Source: an uncultured Neomegalonema sp. (GTDB lineage Bacteria > Pseudomonadota > Alphaproteobacteria > Rhodobacterales > Rhodobacteraceae). From it: 55,604 nt of DNA. The notes under the pieces were generated by a model that was given only the letters and a program-made list of their open reading frames with translations, had not been told where the DNA came from and did not search any database. Positions 37,304 through 45,255 of the stretch are shown one piece after another (position 1 is the stretch's first letter; every line of letters begins with the position of its first letter). Location of the stretch: NCBI GenBank assembly GCA_938008165.1, contig CALLLP010000037.1, forward strand, positions 1 to 55,604, written 5' to 3'. Position numbers and translations under genes: made by a program.

Positions 37304-38188
37304 ATGAATGTTGAAGAACGGGCCGGGGCGTTCCTCGTAACCATTGCTGCGCCCCTGTTTGTGGTGCTGTGGAGCACGGGTTTCATCGGCGCAAAATTCG
37401 GTCTTCCCTATGCGGAACCGCTGACATTTCTGTCCCTTCGCTTCGCGATTGCGAGCGTGGCCCTTGCGCTGTGGAGCCTGATGTCGCGCAGCCCTTGGCC
37501 AAGGGGGGGCGAATGGGGGCACCTCATGCTGGTGGGGGTCTTGCTGCATGGTGCCTATCTCGGCGGGGTCTTTGTCGCGATCTGGCTGGGCGTTGGGGCG
37601 GCGGTCAGTGCGCTGGTGGTCAGTATGCATCCGATCCTGACGGTCCTTCTCGCTCGATGGGTGCTGGGCGAGACGATGACGCGGATGCAGTGGTTTGGGC
37701 TGCTGCTGGGCATCACCGGGGTTCTGCTGGTGGTGGGCGAAAAGCTGGGTGCCGGGTCTGGCAACATGGTCGGGATTGGCCTGTGCCTGATGTCCCTGCT
37801 GTCGATCTCGGTTGCAACGCTTTATCAGAAGCGGTTCTGCTCGACGGCCCCGATGCGCTCTGGCACGGCCATTCAATTCGCCGCTGCCTTTGCCGCGCTG
37901 GCCCCGCTGGCCCTGTGGTTGGAGACGAACCGGATCGAATGGACCGGGGACTTCATCTTTGCGCTTGGATGGTTGGTGATCGTGCTGTCCATCGGGGCGA
38001 TTGGCCTGTTGATGGTGTTGATCCGGCAGGATTCGGCGGGACGGGTCGCCAGCCTGTTTTTCCTGATTCCGCCCTGCACGGCGTTGATGAGCTGGGCCTT
38101 GTTCGGTGAAACATTTGGAATTGCGGCCCTAGCAGGGATCATTATCGCGGTGACTGGCGTTGCCCTTGTGATGCGCCAGCGATCCTAG
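37304..38188 (+). CDS. DMT superfamily transporter (EamA)
   Basis: A 294-residue inner-membrane protein with about ten helices and two EamA domains (LWSTGFIGAKFGLPYAEP at the start, LMSWALFGETFG near the end). It is unrelated in detail to the EamA protein at 35006-35974. The ATG at 37304 is used; a TTG 12 bases earlier is possible. It is divergent from regA with about 70 bases between, so its expression could be affected by RegA, although this is inference. Substrate unknown. Confidence 0.87.
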   Translation: MNVEERAGAFLVTIAAPLFVVLWSTGFIGAKFGLPYAEPLTFLSLRFAIASVALALWSLMSRSPWPRGGEWGHLMLVGVLLHGAYLGGVFVAIWLGVGAAVSALVVSMHPILTVLLARWVLGETMTRMQWFGLLLGITGVLLVVGEKLGAGSGNMVGIGLCLMSLLSISVATLYQKRFCSTAPMRSGTAIQFAAAFAALAPLALWLETNRIEWTGDFIFALGWLVIVLSIGAIGLLMVLIRQDSAGRVASLFFLIPPCTALMSWALFGETFGIAALAGIIIAVTGVALVMRQRS

Positions 38189-38221
38189 CGGCGTTAATTT
38201 GCGGCTTTGGAGGGATAGTGG

Positions 38222-39535
38222 ATGAGGGTTGGAAAAGGGGTTTTGCTTGCCATGGCCGGTGTTCTGGCGGGGTGTTCGGGAGGATCGGATCTCAACACCC
38301 TTGCCGAAAGCGCCCGGCCCCAGATCGAGGCGCGTGACCCTGTTGTCGTTTTCCTGCCCGGTACGCTGGCTGCGTCCTTGGGGAATATCGAGACGGGTGA
38401 GCGGGTTTGGGGGCGTTATGAGTCGCTGTCGCTCGACCCGCGCGAGGCATCGGGGCTGCGTCAATTATCGCTGCCCCTGTCACCGCCTGAGCCGGGCGAT
38501 GCGGCGGCGGTCGATACGATCCGGCCTGTGGATGCCCTGCGCCGGGCGGGGCGCACTTTTCTGGGCCTGCGCGTGAGTATCCCGGTCTATGAGGATGCGC
38601 TGGCGAGCCTTGGGGTGGCGGGCCTGCCCGAAACCGTGCCGATGGCGATTCCGGCGCGTGGTCCGGCCCTGACACCCTTTCCCTATGACTGGCGACGCTC
38701 GATTGTCGACGGGGCACAGGCATTGGGCCGCGCGCTTGAAGGGCGGGGGGCGGAGGCTGATAAGGTGATGCTGGTCGGACATTCGATGGGCGGGGCGGTC
38801 GCATTGCATTATCTGATGTATGGCACAGCGGCTTTCGATGCGGAGGCGGGTCTGCCCCCGGTGACATGGGCAGGGGCGGCGCAGGTGAAACGCGCCGTCC
38901 TGATCGGTCCTCCCCTACGCGGTGCGGCGGTGGCCCTGCGCAACACGATCAATGGCAATTCGCTGGCCGGGCCACTGATCCCGACCTATCCGACGACGAT
39001 GCTGGCCACCCATCCATCGAGTTTCGAGCTGATGCCACGCGCCGGGGCGGGGGCGATGCTGGGCGAGGGCGGTACGCCGATTGCCGAGGGTGGTCTCGAT
39101 CCGGCGCTGTGGCAAAGGCAGGGCTGGGGCTTGGCGAACCCGCTGGAAGGGCAGGAGCGGCGTTGGCTGGCGGGGGGTGGCGATGACCCGGATGCCCGCG
39201 CGCTGACCCGGCAAGCGGCCCTGATCGCACGGGCGCGCGCGTTTCACCGCGCCACCGATCGCCCGGTGCAGCCGCCAGAGGGTCTGGACCTTATCCTGAT
39301 CGCAGGGAAGGGCCATGACACCCTGAGCACAGTACAAATCGCCGGGGATCACAGGGTAGCGGGGGTCGCGCATACCGATGGCGACGGCACCGTTCCCTTG
39401 TCCAGCGCCATAGCCGGGTTTGAGGATTCGGATCGCCATCCCCGAAAGCGCCTGTCGGTTCTGGAAACGAAACACGCCCGGATGGTATCGGACCCGGCGG
39501 TGTTCTCGATCATTCTGGAGGCGATTGCCCGGTGA
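38222..39535 (+). CDS. LCAT-like alpha/beta hydrolase lipoprotein
   Basis: A 437-residue predicted lipoprotein. The signal ends in the lipobox VLAGC with the lipidated cysteine at residue 18. The catalytic domain shows the nucleophile elbow VGHSMGGAVALHY and a lecithin:cholesterol acyltransferase-like layout, with VVFLPGTLAASLG near the start, a PYDWRR motif before the elbow and a late DGDGTVPLSSA segment holding the acidic residue; the His follows in ETKHARM. It likely acts on lipids or acyl esters at the cell envelope. It follows the EamA gene by 33 bases. Confidence 0.8.
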   Translation: MRVGKGVLLAMAGVLAGCSGGSDLNTLAESARPQIEARDPVVVFLPGTLAASLGNIETGERVWGRYESLSLDPREASGLRQLSLPLSPPEPGDAAAVDTIRPVDALRRAGRTFLGLRVSIPVYEDALASLGVAGLPETVPMAIPARGPALTPFPYDWRRSIVDGAQALGRALEGRGAEADKVMLVGHSMGGAVALHYLMYGTAAFDAEAGLPPVTWAGAAQVKRAVLIGPPLRGAAVALRNTINGNSLAGPLIPTYPTTMLATHPSSFELMPRAGAGAMLGEGGTPIAEGGLDPALWQRQGWGLANPLEGQERRWLAGGGDDPDARALTRQAALIARARAFHRATDRPVQPPEGLDLILIAGKGHDTLSTVQIAGDHRVAGVAHTDGDGTVPLSSAIAGFEDSDRHPRKRLSVLETKHARMVSDPAVFSIILEAIAR

Positions 39536-39546
39536 CGATGCCTTGG

Positions 39547-39633
39547 GTGAAACGCGATCAAATCGGGTCGGGAATTGCGCCAAGAACTGCGCATTTTGCC
39601 GACACTTTGTGGCTCAATCTGATTGCGTTTCAC
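39547..39633. repeat. Nested inverted-repeat structure between convergent genes
   Basis: Outer arms of 13 bases (39547-39559 and 39621-39633, one G-T pair, GTGAAACGC against GCGTTTCAC) enclose an inner GTCGG/CCGAC stem (39567-39571, 39599-39603) and a central TGCGC/GCGCA hairpin (39576-39580, 39589-39593). There is no T-run. It may be a small structured RNA, a miniature element or a shared mRNA end. Confidence 0.45.
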
Positions 39634-39668
39634 TCCAGGCGCATGGTGACCCGGCGTATGAGGGCGCT

Positions 39669-40958
39669 CTATAGGCTCTTGAAAATCTGGTTCGCCGTGA
39701 AGGCCGCCTGATAAAGACGGCTGTAGACCGGCGCGCTGGGCACGGTCGATAACGGGGTGATGGGCAGCGGCAGGTCTGCGCGGTCCATCCCCGCGAGCAG
39801 GTTGGCCATGGCGCGCCCGAACAGCGTGCCGGTCGTGATACCGCGACCGTTATAGCCGATGGCGGTATAAAGGCCCGTATCCAACTCGTAGACGCGGGGC
39901 AGGTGGTCGGGGGTCATTGCAATACGCCCGTGCCAAGCCTCCTCGAATTCCACCGGCCCAAGCGTGGGGAATACCCGCGCGATTTGCTTGCGCGCCCAGC
40001 GGCGCGATAGCCCCTTCTCCGCCGTGCCGATCACTGTGCCCATGCTGCCCACGAGCAGCCGGTCGAAGGCATCCCGGCGGATATTGAACATGATATCGCC
40101 GGTATCCCACAATCCCTGTCTTCCGGGCAGGATATGCGCGGCATCCGGCCCAAGCGGTTTGGTGGCGAACTGGAAATAATGGATCGGCGTGAAGACCTTT
40201 GCGAGTTTTGGCCAGAGCGTATCCGTATAGGCATTGGTGCCGAGAATGACTGATTTCGCGCGGACGATGCCCCGGTCTGTCTCGACCCGCCAGCCGTCAT
40301 TTTGCTTGAGCAGTCGGGTTGCCCGCGCCCCGGTGCCGATGGTGGCGCCTGCGCCCCGCGCCGCGCGGGCCAGCCCCCGACAATAGCCCATCGGGTTGAT
40401 CGTGCCTGCGCGATGGTCCAGCAGGCCGCCGTAAAAGGCATCTGTGCCGGTCAGGGCGACAACCTGCTCGCGGGTCAGAAGATCGACCGGCTCGCCCAGC
40501 CGTTTCCATTCCGCCGCACGCCCTTCCAGATCGAGAACGCCGCTGGGGGCATGGGCGGCGTGGATCGTGCCGGATTTGGTCGCTTCGCACCGGATTTGAT
40601 GCCGTTCGATCAGCGAGAAGACGGCCTCCGGCCCGGACCCGAATTCCTTCACGAAGCGGGGACCGTAGACATCGCCCAGTTTCTTCCGTACCTCCTGAGG
40701 GGGCAACCACAGCGCCGCATTGACCAGCCCTACATTGCGCCCCGATCCGCCGAAGCCGATATGCCGCGCCTCGATCACATGGGCCGAAAGGCCCTTTTCC
40801 ACGCAGTGCAGGGCAGTGGAAAGACCCGTGAATCCGCCACCGACGATGGCGACATCGGTTTTGACATCGCCATCCATGGGGGTGTCGTAATCCGCTTCGA
40901 CGGCGGAGGCATCCCAAAGCGAAATCGGGGTTTTTCGCTTTCCCGGTTCAGTCGTCAT
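39669..40958 (-). CDS. FAD-dependent oxidoreductase (DAO family)
   Basis: A 429-residue flavoprotein of the D-amino-acid oxidase-like family. The dinucleotide-binding motif is [16 protein letters not shown] near residue 35, preceded by a leading segment with SLWDASA; the [10 protein letters not shown] stretch and the C-terminal [13 protein letters not shown] are typical of amine-oxidising DAO proteins such as gamma-glutamylputrescine oxidase and taurine dehydrogenase-like enzymes. Substrate unknown. Its start overlaps the creA stop by 11 bases, so they are co-translated. Confidence 0.88.
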   Translation of the reverse strand: MTTEPGKRKTPISLWDASAVEADYDTPMDGDVKTDVAIVGGGFTGLSTALHCVEKGLSAHVIEARHIGFGGSGRNVGLVNAALWLPPQEVRKKLGDVYGPRFVKEFGSGPEAVFSLIERHQIRCEATKSGTIHAAHAPSGVLDLEGRAAEWKRLGEPVDLLTREQVVALTGTDAFYGGLLDHRAGTINPMGYCRGLARAARGAGATIGTGARATRLLKQNDGWRVETDRGIVRAKSVILGTNAYTDTLWPKLAKVFTPIHYFQFATKPLGPDAAHILPGRQGLWDTGDIMFNIRRDAFDRLLVGSMGTVIGTAEKGLSRRWARKQIARVFPTLGPVEFEEAWHGRIAMTPDHLPRVYELDTGLYTAIGYNGRGITTGTLFGRAMANLLAGMDRADLPLPITPLSTVPSAPVYSRLYQAAFTANQIFKSL

Positions 40959-41442
40959 AGACGGGTGGTTCCGGCATAAGGCCCTCGGCGCCCCAAGGCG
41001 TTACGGCAACGGCGGAGAGGGAGTTTTTGGGCGATCCTTCGATAATCTTGTCGGAATAGGACAGGTAGACCAGCGCGTTGCGCTTGGGGTCATAGAACCG
41101 CACGACCTGTAGCTTCTTGAACAGGATCGAGGTGCGCTGTTGAAACACTTCCTCCCCCGCTTCCAACTCGTCGAGATATTTGATCGGTCCGACCTGACGG
41201 CAGGCGATCGACGCATCGGAGGTGTCTTCGGCCAGACCGAGCGACCCTCTGATTCCGCCGGTCTTGGCGCGGGACAGGAAGCAGGAGACGCCCTCAACCT
41301 TCGGATCGTCAAAGGCTTCGACAACGATCTTGTGGTTCGCGCCCAACAGCTTGAACACCGTCGAGACCTCGCCGATCTCATCGGCAAGGGCAGGCAGGGC
41401 AAGGGCCGCAAGGGTCGCCGTCGCTAGGACAATACGCTTCAT
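40948..41442 (-). CDS. creA: CreA family protein
   Basis: A 164-residue exported protein of the CreA family, whose function is not known. A signal peptide ([20 protein letters not shown]) precedes the family core: [25 protein letters not shown], and [24 protein letters not shown]. The start at 41442 is set by GGAG seven bases upstream; a longer frame from 41508 has no signal-like start. It overlaps the FAD oxidoreductase gene. Confidence 0.93.
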   Translation of the reverse strand: MKRIVLATATLAALALPALADEIGEVSTVFKLLGANHKIVVEAFDDPKVEGVSCFLSRAKTGGIRGSLGLAEDTSDASIACRQVGPIKYLDELEAGEEVFQQRTSILFKKLQVVRFYDPKRNALVYLSYSDKIIEGSPKNSLSAVAVTPWGAEGLMPEPPVYDD

Positions 41443-41512
41443 CTGTAATCTCCGGAACACTGTGATCTGGCTACGCTCGAAGATGGGGTGACTTTCTGCC
41501 CGATCCAACCTT

Positions 41513-42229
41513 TCAGCGTTTGATCAGGTGCCACGGGCCTGGCACCGGAGCCTCCTCATGGGGCATTTCGGGCCAGTTACGGGGCTTGCCCTGAAACAAC
41601 CAGACCAAGGCGATTCCGGCGATTCCGGCAACGAAACCGCCGATATGGGCGAAATAGGCGACCCCGCCGCCCTCCATTCCCCAATCTGCGACACCCATGA
41701 CGACCTGAAGCCCGACCCAGCCGCCCAGAACGATCCATGCGGATAGCGGGACGACCTTGATGAAGAATACGATGATGAACAGCACGTCGATGCGCGCCTT
41801 GGGGAACAGCAGCAGATATCCGCCCATCAACCCCGCAATCGCTCCCGACGCCCCGACATTGGGAATATCTGAATAAGGGTTCACCGCGATCTGCGCCGCC
41901 GATGCCCCCAACCCGCATAGCAGATAGAAAATCAGCATCCCGCCATGGCCCAGATAATCCTCCAGATTATCCCCGAAAACCCACAGGAACAGCATGTTCC
42001 CCGCCAGATGCATCCATCCGCCATGCATGAACATGCATGTCAGCAATGTATGCAAATCGATGCCCGCCGTCACCTCCGCCGGGACCATCGCCCAAGTGTC
42101 GAAAATGCCGTAGACTTGCTCCGGCGGCAGAAATCCATAGGTGAGATACACCAGCACGTTGATCGCGAGCAGCGCATAGGCGACATACGGCACCCGGTTC
42201 GAGGGGTTGTGATCGCGAAAGGGAAACAT
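41513..42229 (-). CDS. Rhomboid family intramembrane serine protease
   Basis: A 238-residue inner-membrane protein with about six helices. The catalytic serine is in [13 protein letters not shown], the histidine in AHIGGFVAG, and the [18 protein letters not shown] segment carries the conserved His/Asn oxyanion region. Rhomboids cut transmembrane substrates within the membrane. The longer frame from 42550 lacks hydrophobic or conserved sequence ahead, so the ATG at 42229 is used. Substrates unknown. Confidence 0.92.
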   Translation of the reverse strand: MFPFRDHNPSNRVPYVAYALLAINVLVYLTYGFLPPEQVYGIFDTWAMVPAEVTAGIDLHTLLTCMFMHGGWMHLAGNMLFLWVFGDNLEDYLGHGGMLIFYLLCGLGASAAQIAVNPYSDIPNVGASGAIAGLMGGYLLLFPKARIDVLFIIVFFIKVVPLSAWIVLGGWVGLQVVMGVADWGMEGGGVAYFAHIGGFVAGIAGIALVWLFQGKPRNWPEMPHEEAPVPGPWHLIKR

Positions 42230-42425
42230 CCGTATCGTCCCGCTGGCTTGTTGGTTTTCGACGCTACCGTATTCGTCCCGATATGGGAAGGATGGCGAGG
42301 CGCGATCGGGGCTTGGCACCATCGCGATCCATAAGCCGTTGACATGAAGGCGATCACCCTTCTTTCTTTGCACCGTGACGCGCAAAAAGACGCGCAACGG
42401 GAGAATGATAGTGAAGGAACGATCC
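42230..42425. promoter_or_regulatory. Divergent region before the Liv binding protein
   Basis: A 196-base region holding TTGACA at 42339-42344 as a -35 candidate without a clear -10, and two direct copies of GACGCGCAA at 42378-42386 and 42389-42397 (start-to-start 11 bases, about one helical turn), ahead of a GAAGGAAC ribosome site. The direct repeats could bind a regulator of the uptake genes. Confidence 0.3.
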
Positions 42426-43607
42426 ATGAAGACGATGCTCTGTGCGCTGGCCGCGACGACGATGTTGACCGTGCCCGCCATGGCCGAAGACATCAAACTC
42501 GGCGTGATTCTGGGGTTTACCGGCCCGATCGAATCCCTCACCCCCGCCATGGCCGCGAGCGCCGAACTGGCGATGAGTGAAGTCAGCGATAGCGGCTATC
42601 TGCTGGGTGGCTCGACCGTGACGCCGGTTCGCGGCGATTCGACCTGTGTGGACAGCGCCGCCGCCGTGGCCGCCGCCGAACGCCTCATCACCTCCGAAAA
42701 AGTCAATGCGATCGTTGGGGCGGATTGCTCCGGCGTGACGACGGCGATCCTGCAAAATGCCGCGATGGCCAATGGTGTCGTGATGATCTCGCCTTCGGCC
42801 ACCTCGCCCGCCCTGTCGGATATGGAAGACGATGACCTGTTTTTCCGCACCGCGCCGTCCGATGCCCGCCAAGGGCAGGTGATTGCCGATATTCTGGAAG
42901 ATAAGGGCGTGAAGGAAATCGCGATAACATTCACCAATAACGACTACGGCAAGGGCCTCGCAGAGAGCATCGAAGCGAATTTCACCAAGCGTGGTGGCAA
43001 GGTGACGATCTCCGCCGCCCATGAGGACGGCAAGGGCGATTATACCGCCGAGGTCGGCGCGTTGGCGCAGGCGGGGGGCGATGTGCTGGTCGTTGCCGGA
43101 TATCTGGATCAGGGCGGCAAGGGCATCATCCAAGGCTCGCTCGATACCGGGGCTTTTGATACCTTTGTCCTGCCGGACGGAATGATCGGCGATGCGCTGC
43201 CCAAGGCCATCGGCTCGGATCTCGACGGTTCCTATGGCACCGTGCCGGGCACCGATAGCGAGGGTGCGGATATCTTCGATAAGATGGCCAAGGATGCGGG
43301 CATCTCGCCCGATGCCTTCTCGGCAGAATCCTATGACGCCGCCGCCCTGATCCTTCTGGCGATGCAGGCGGCGGGATCGTCGGACAGTGCCGCGCTGAAG
43401 GATAAGGTATTCGAGGTCGCGAATGCGCCGGGTGAGGAAATCCTGCCGGGTGAGCTGGGCCTTGCCTTGCGTATCCTGCGCGCCGGGGGAGACATCGATT
43501 ATGTCGGTGCCACGGCGGTAGAGCTGGTCAGCGGCGGTGAGAGCGCGGGCAATTACCGCGAGATTCTCGTCAAAGACGGCGAGAACACCACGGCAAAGTT
43601 CCGGTGA
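42426..43607 (+). CDS. Branched-chain amino-acid-type ABC substrate-binding protein
   Basis: A 393-residue periplasmic binding protein of the LivJ type. The signal peptide (MKTMLCALAATTMLTVPAMA) is followed by IKLGVILGFTGPIESL, the usual first strand of this family, then VRGDSTCVDSA and VNAIVGADCSG. It would bind a small polar or branched amino acid or related molecule. The start at 42426 has GAAGGAACG upstream; an ATG at 42375 gives no signal peptide. Two ATPase genes follow, but no permease genes. Confidence 0.9.
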   Translation: MKTMLCALAATTMLTVPAMAEDIKLGVILGFTGPIESLTPAMAASAELAMSEVSDSGYLLGGSTVTPVRGDSTCVDSAAAVAAAERLITSEKVNAIVGADCSGVTTAILQNAAMANGVVMISPSATSPALSDMEDDDLFFRTAPSDARQGQVIADILEDKGVKEIAITFTNNDYGKGLAESIEANFTKRGGKVTISAAHEDGKGDYTAEVGALAQAGGDVLVVAGYLDQGGKGIIQGSLDTGAFDTFVLPDGMIGDALPKAIGSDLDGSYGTVPGTDSEGADIFDKMAKDAGISPDAFSAESYDAAALILLAMQAAGSSDSAALKDKVFEVANAPGEEILPGELGLALRILRAGGDIDYVGATAVELVSGGESAGNYREILVKDGENTTAKFR

Positions 43608-43619
43608 TCATCACGCGCA

Positions 43620-43693
43620 GCCCCGGATTCGCTCCGGGGCCAGCATGCGACTGTCTCTGCGTCTACCGGCCCCGGATGACCTTCCGGGGCCGG
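43620..43693 (+). repeat. Two related palindromes between binding protein and ATPase genes
   Basis: GCCCCGGA-TTCGC-TCCGGGGC (43620-43640) and an 11-bp stem CCGGCCCCGGA/TCCGGGGCCGG (43666-43693) share a CCCCGGA core. They lack T-runs. They resemble REP-type intergenic palindromes that stabilise or attenuate mRNA and could account for higher binding-protein output. Confidence 0.6.
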
Positions 43694-43704
43694 AGGTGTG
43701 TCGC

Positions 43705-44481
43705 ATGATTACCGTCGAGAATCTTCACAAGCATTTCGGGGGCATTCACGCGGTCGATGGGGCATCGCTGACCATCGCGGGTGGCTCGATTACCGGCTTG
43801 ATCGGGCCGAATGGCGCTGGAAAGACGACGCTGTTCAATGTCATCGCCGGGGTTTATCGCCCGACATCGGGGCGTGTGTTGCTCGATGGCGAGGATATTA
43901 CCGGTCTGCCGCCCCATGAATTGTTCGACAAGGGGATGCTGCGCACCTTTCAGATCGCCCATGAATTTTCCAGCCTGTCTGTGCGCGACAACCTGATGAT
44001 GGTCCCCCCCGATCAACCGGGCGAGCGGCTGTGGAGCGCGTGGTTCCACCCCGCCGCCGTGCGCGAGCGCGAGGCCGAAATCCGTGCGCGGGCCGATGAT
44101 GTGATCGAGTTCCTCGAAATCGGGCATGTGGCCGATGAGCTGGCCGGAAATCTGTCGGGCGGTCAGAAAAAGCTGTTGGAATTGGGCCGCACGATGATGG
44201 TCGATGCTAAGATCGTGTTTCTCGACGAGGTGGGTGCCGGGGTCAACCGTACTTTGCTGGGCACCATCGGCGACGCGATCCTGCGGCTGAACCGTGAGCG
44301 GGGCTATACCTTCTGCATGATCGAGCATGATATGGAGTTCATCTCCCGCCTTTGCGACCCCGTGATCGTGATGGCCGAAGGCACCGTTCTGGCGCAGGGC
44401 AGCGCGGCGGAGGTGCAATCGAATGAAGCGGTGATCGAGGCGTATCTGGGCACGGGTCTCAAGAACAAGGCCACGGCATGA
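43705..44481 (+). CDS. livG: Branched-chain amino-acid-type ABC ATPase LivG
   Basis: A 258-residue ATPase of the LivG type. Walker A is GPNGAGKTT, the signature is LSGGQKKLLELGR, and Walker B is KIVFLDEVGAGVN; the H-loop is in MIEHDMEF. The glutamate and following residues differ slightly from the usual FLDEPxAG in having V where P is common. It would energise a permease with LivF. Its stop overlaps the livF start by four bases. Confidence 0.92.
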   Translation: MITVENLHKHFGGIHAVDGASLTIAGGSITGLIGPNGAGKTTLFNVIAGVYRPTSGRVLLDGEDITGLPPHELFDKGMLRTFQIAHEFSSLSVRDNLMMVPPDQPGERLWSAWFHPAAVREREAEIRARADDVIEFLEIGHVADELAGNLSGGQKKLLELGRTMMVDAKIVFLDEVGAGVNRTLLGTIGDAILRLNRERGYTFCMIEHDMEFISRLCDPVIVMAEGTVLAQGSAAEVQSNEAVIEAYLGTGLKNKATA

Positions 44482-45182
44482 GCTTTCTTCTGGGGCAATC
44501 CATGACCGGCGGCTATGGCGGGGCCGATATTCTGCATGATTGTACCATCGGTGTGGAGCGCGGCGAGATCGCGGTTGTTGTCGGGCCGAACGGCGCGGGC
44601 AAATCCACCGCGATGAAGGCCATTTTCGGGATGCTCTCCCTGCGCAGCGGCAGCGTGACGATGGATGGCGAGGATATCACCACGCTCGCCCCGCAGGCGC
44701 GCGTCCGCAAAGGCATGGGCTTCGTGCCCCAGACCGGGAATGTCTTTCCGTCCATGTCGGTCGAGGAAAACCTGGAAATGGGCGCGTTCATCCGCGAGGA
44801 CGATATCGCCGAGACGATGGCGCAGGTCTATGACCTGTTCCCCATCCTGCGCGAAAAACGCCGACAGCCTGCGGGCGAATTGTCGGGGGGACAGCGGCAA
44901 CAGGTGGCGGTGGGCCGCGCCCTGATGACCCGCCCCTCCGTGCTGATGCTCGACGAGCCGACTGCCGGGGTCTCGCCCATCGTGATGGATGAGCTTTTCG
45001 ACCGCATCATCGAGATCGCGCGCACCGGCATCGCCATTCTGATGGTCGAGCAAAACGCGAAACAGGCGCTCAATATCGCCGATAAGGGCTATGTGCTGGT
45101 TCAGGGGGCGAACCGATACACCGATACGGGCGCGGTCTTGCTGGCCGACCCGGAGGTGCGTCGGGCGTTTTTGGGCGGATAA
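44478..45182 (+). CDS. livF: Branched-chain amino-acid-type ABC ATPase LivF
   Basis: A 234-residue ATPase of the LivF type with Walker A GPNGAGKST, FVPQTGNVFPSMSVEENL as the Q-loop region, signature LSGGQRQQVAVGRALM, and Walker B VLMLDEPTAGVSP. The H-loop is in MVEQNAKQAL. It forms the second half of the ATPase pair. The permease genes livH and livM, expected next, are absent; the next gene starts 74 bases on and is an exporter-like protein. Confidence 0.93.
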   Translation: MSFLLGQSMTGGYGGADILHDCTIGVERGEIAVVVGPNGAGKSTAMKAIFGMLSLRSGSVTMDGEDITTLAPQARVRKGMGFVPQTGNVFPSMSVEENLEMGAFIREDDIAETMAQVYDLFPILREKRRQPAGELSGGQRQQVAVGRALMTRPSVLMLDEPTAGVSPIVMDELFDRIIEIARTGIAILMVEQNAKQALNIADKGYVLVQGANRYTDTGAVLLADPEVRRAFLGG

Positions 45183-45255
45183 GGGCCGCATAAAACGCCT
45201 ATTGATTGCAGGCCGATGCGGGTATGCTCGCTCGTGGAGATTATGCGGGGGGCAT

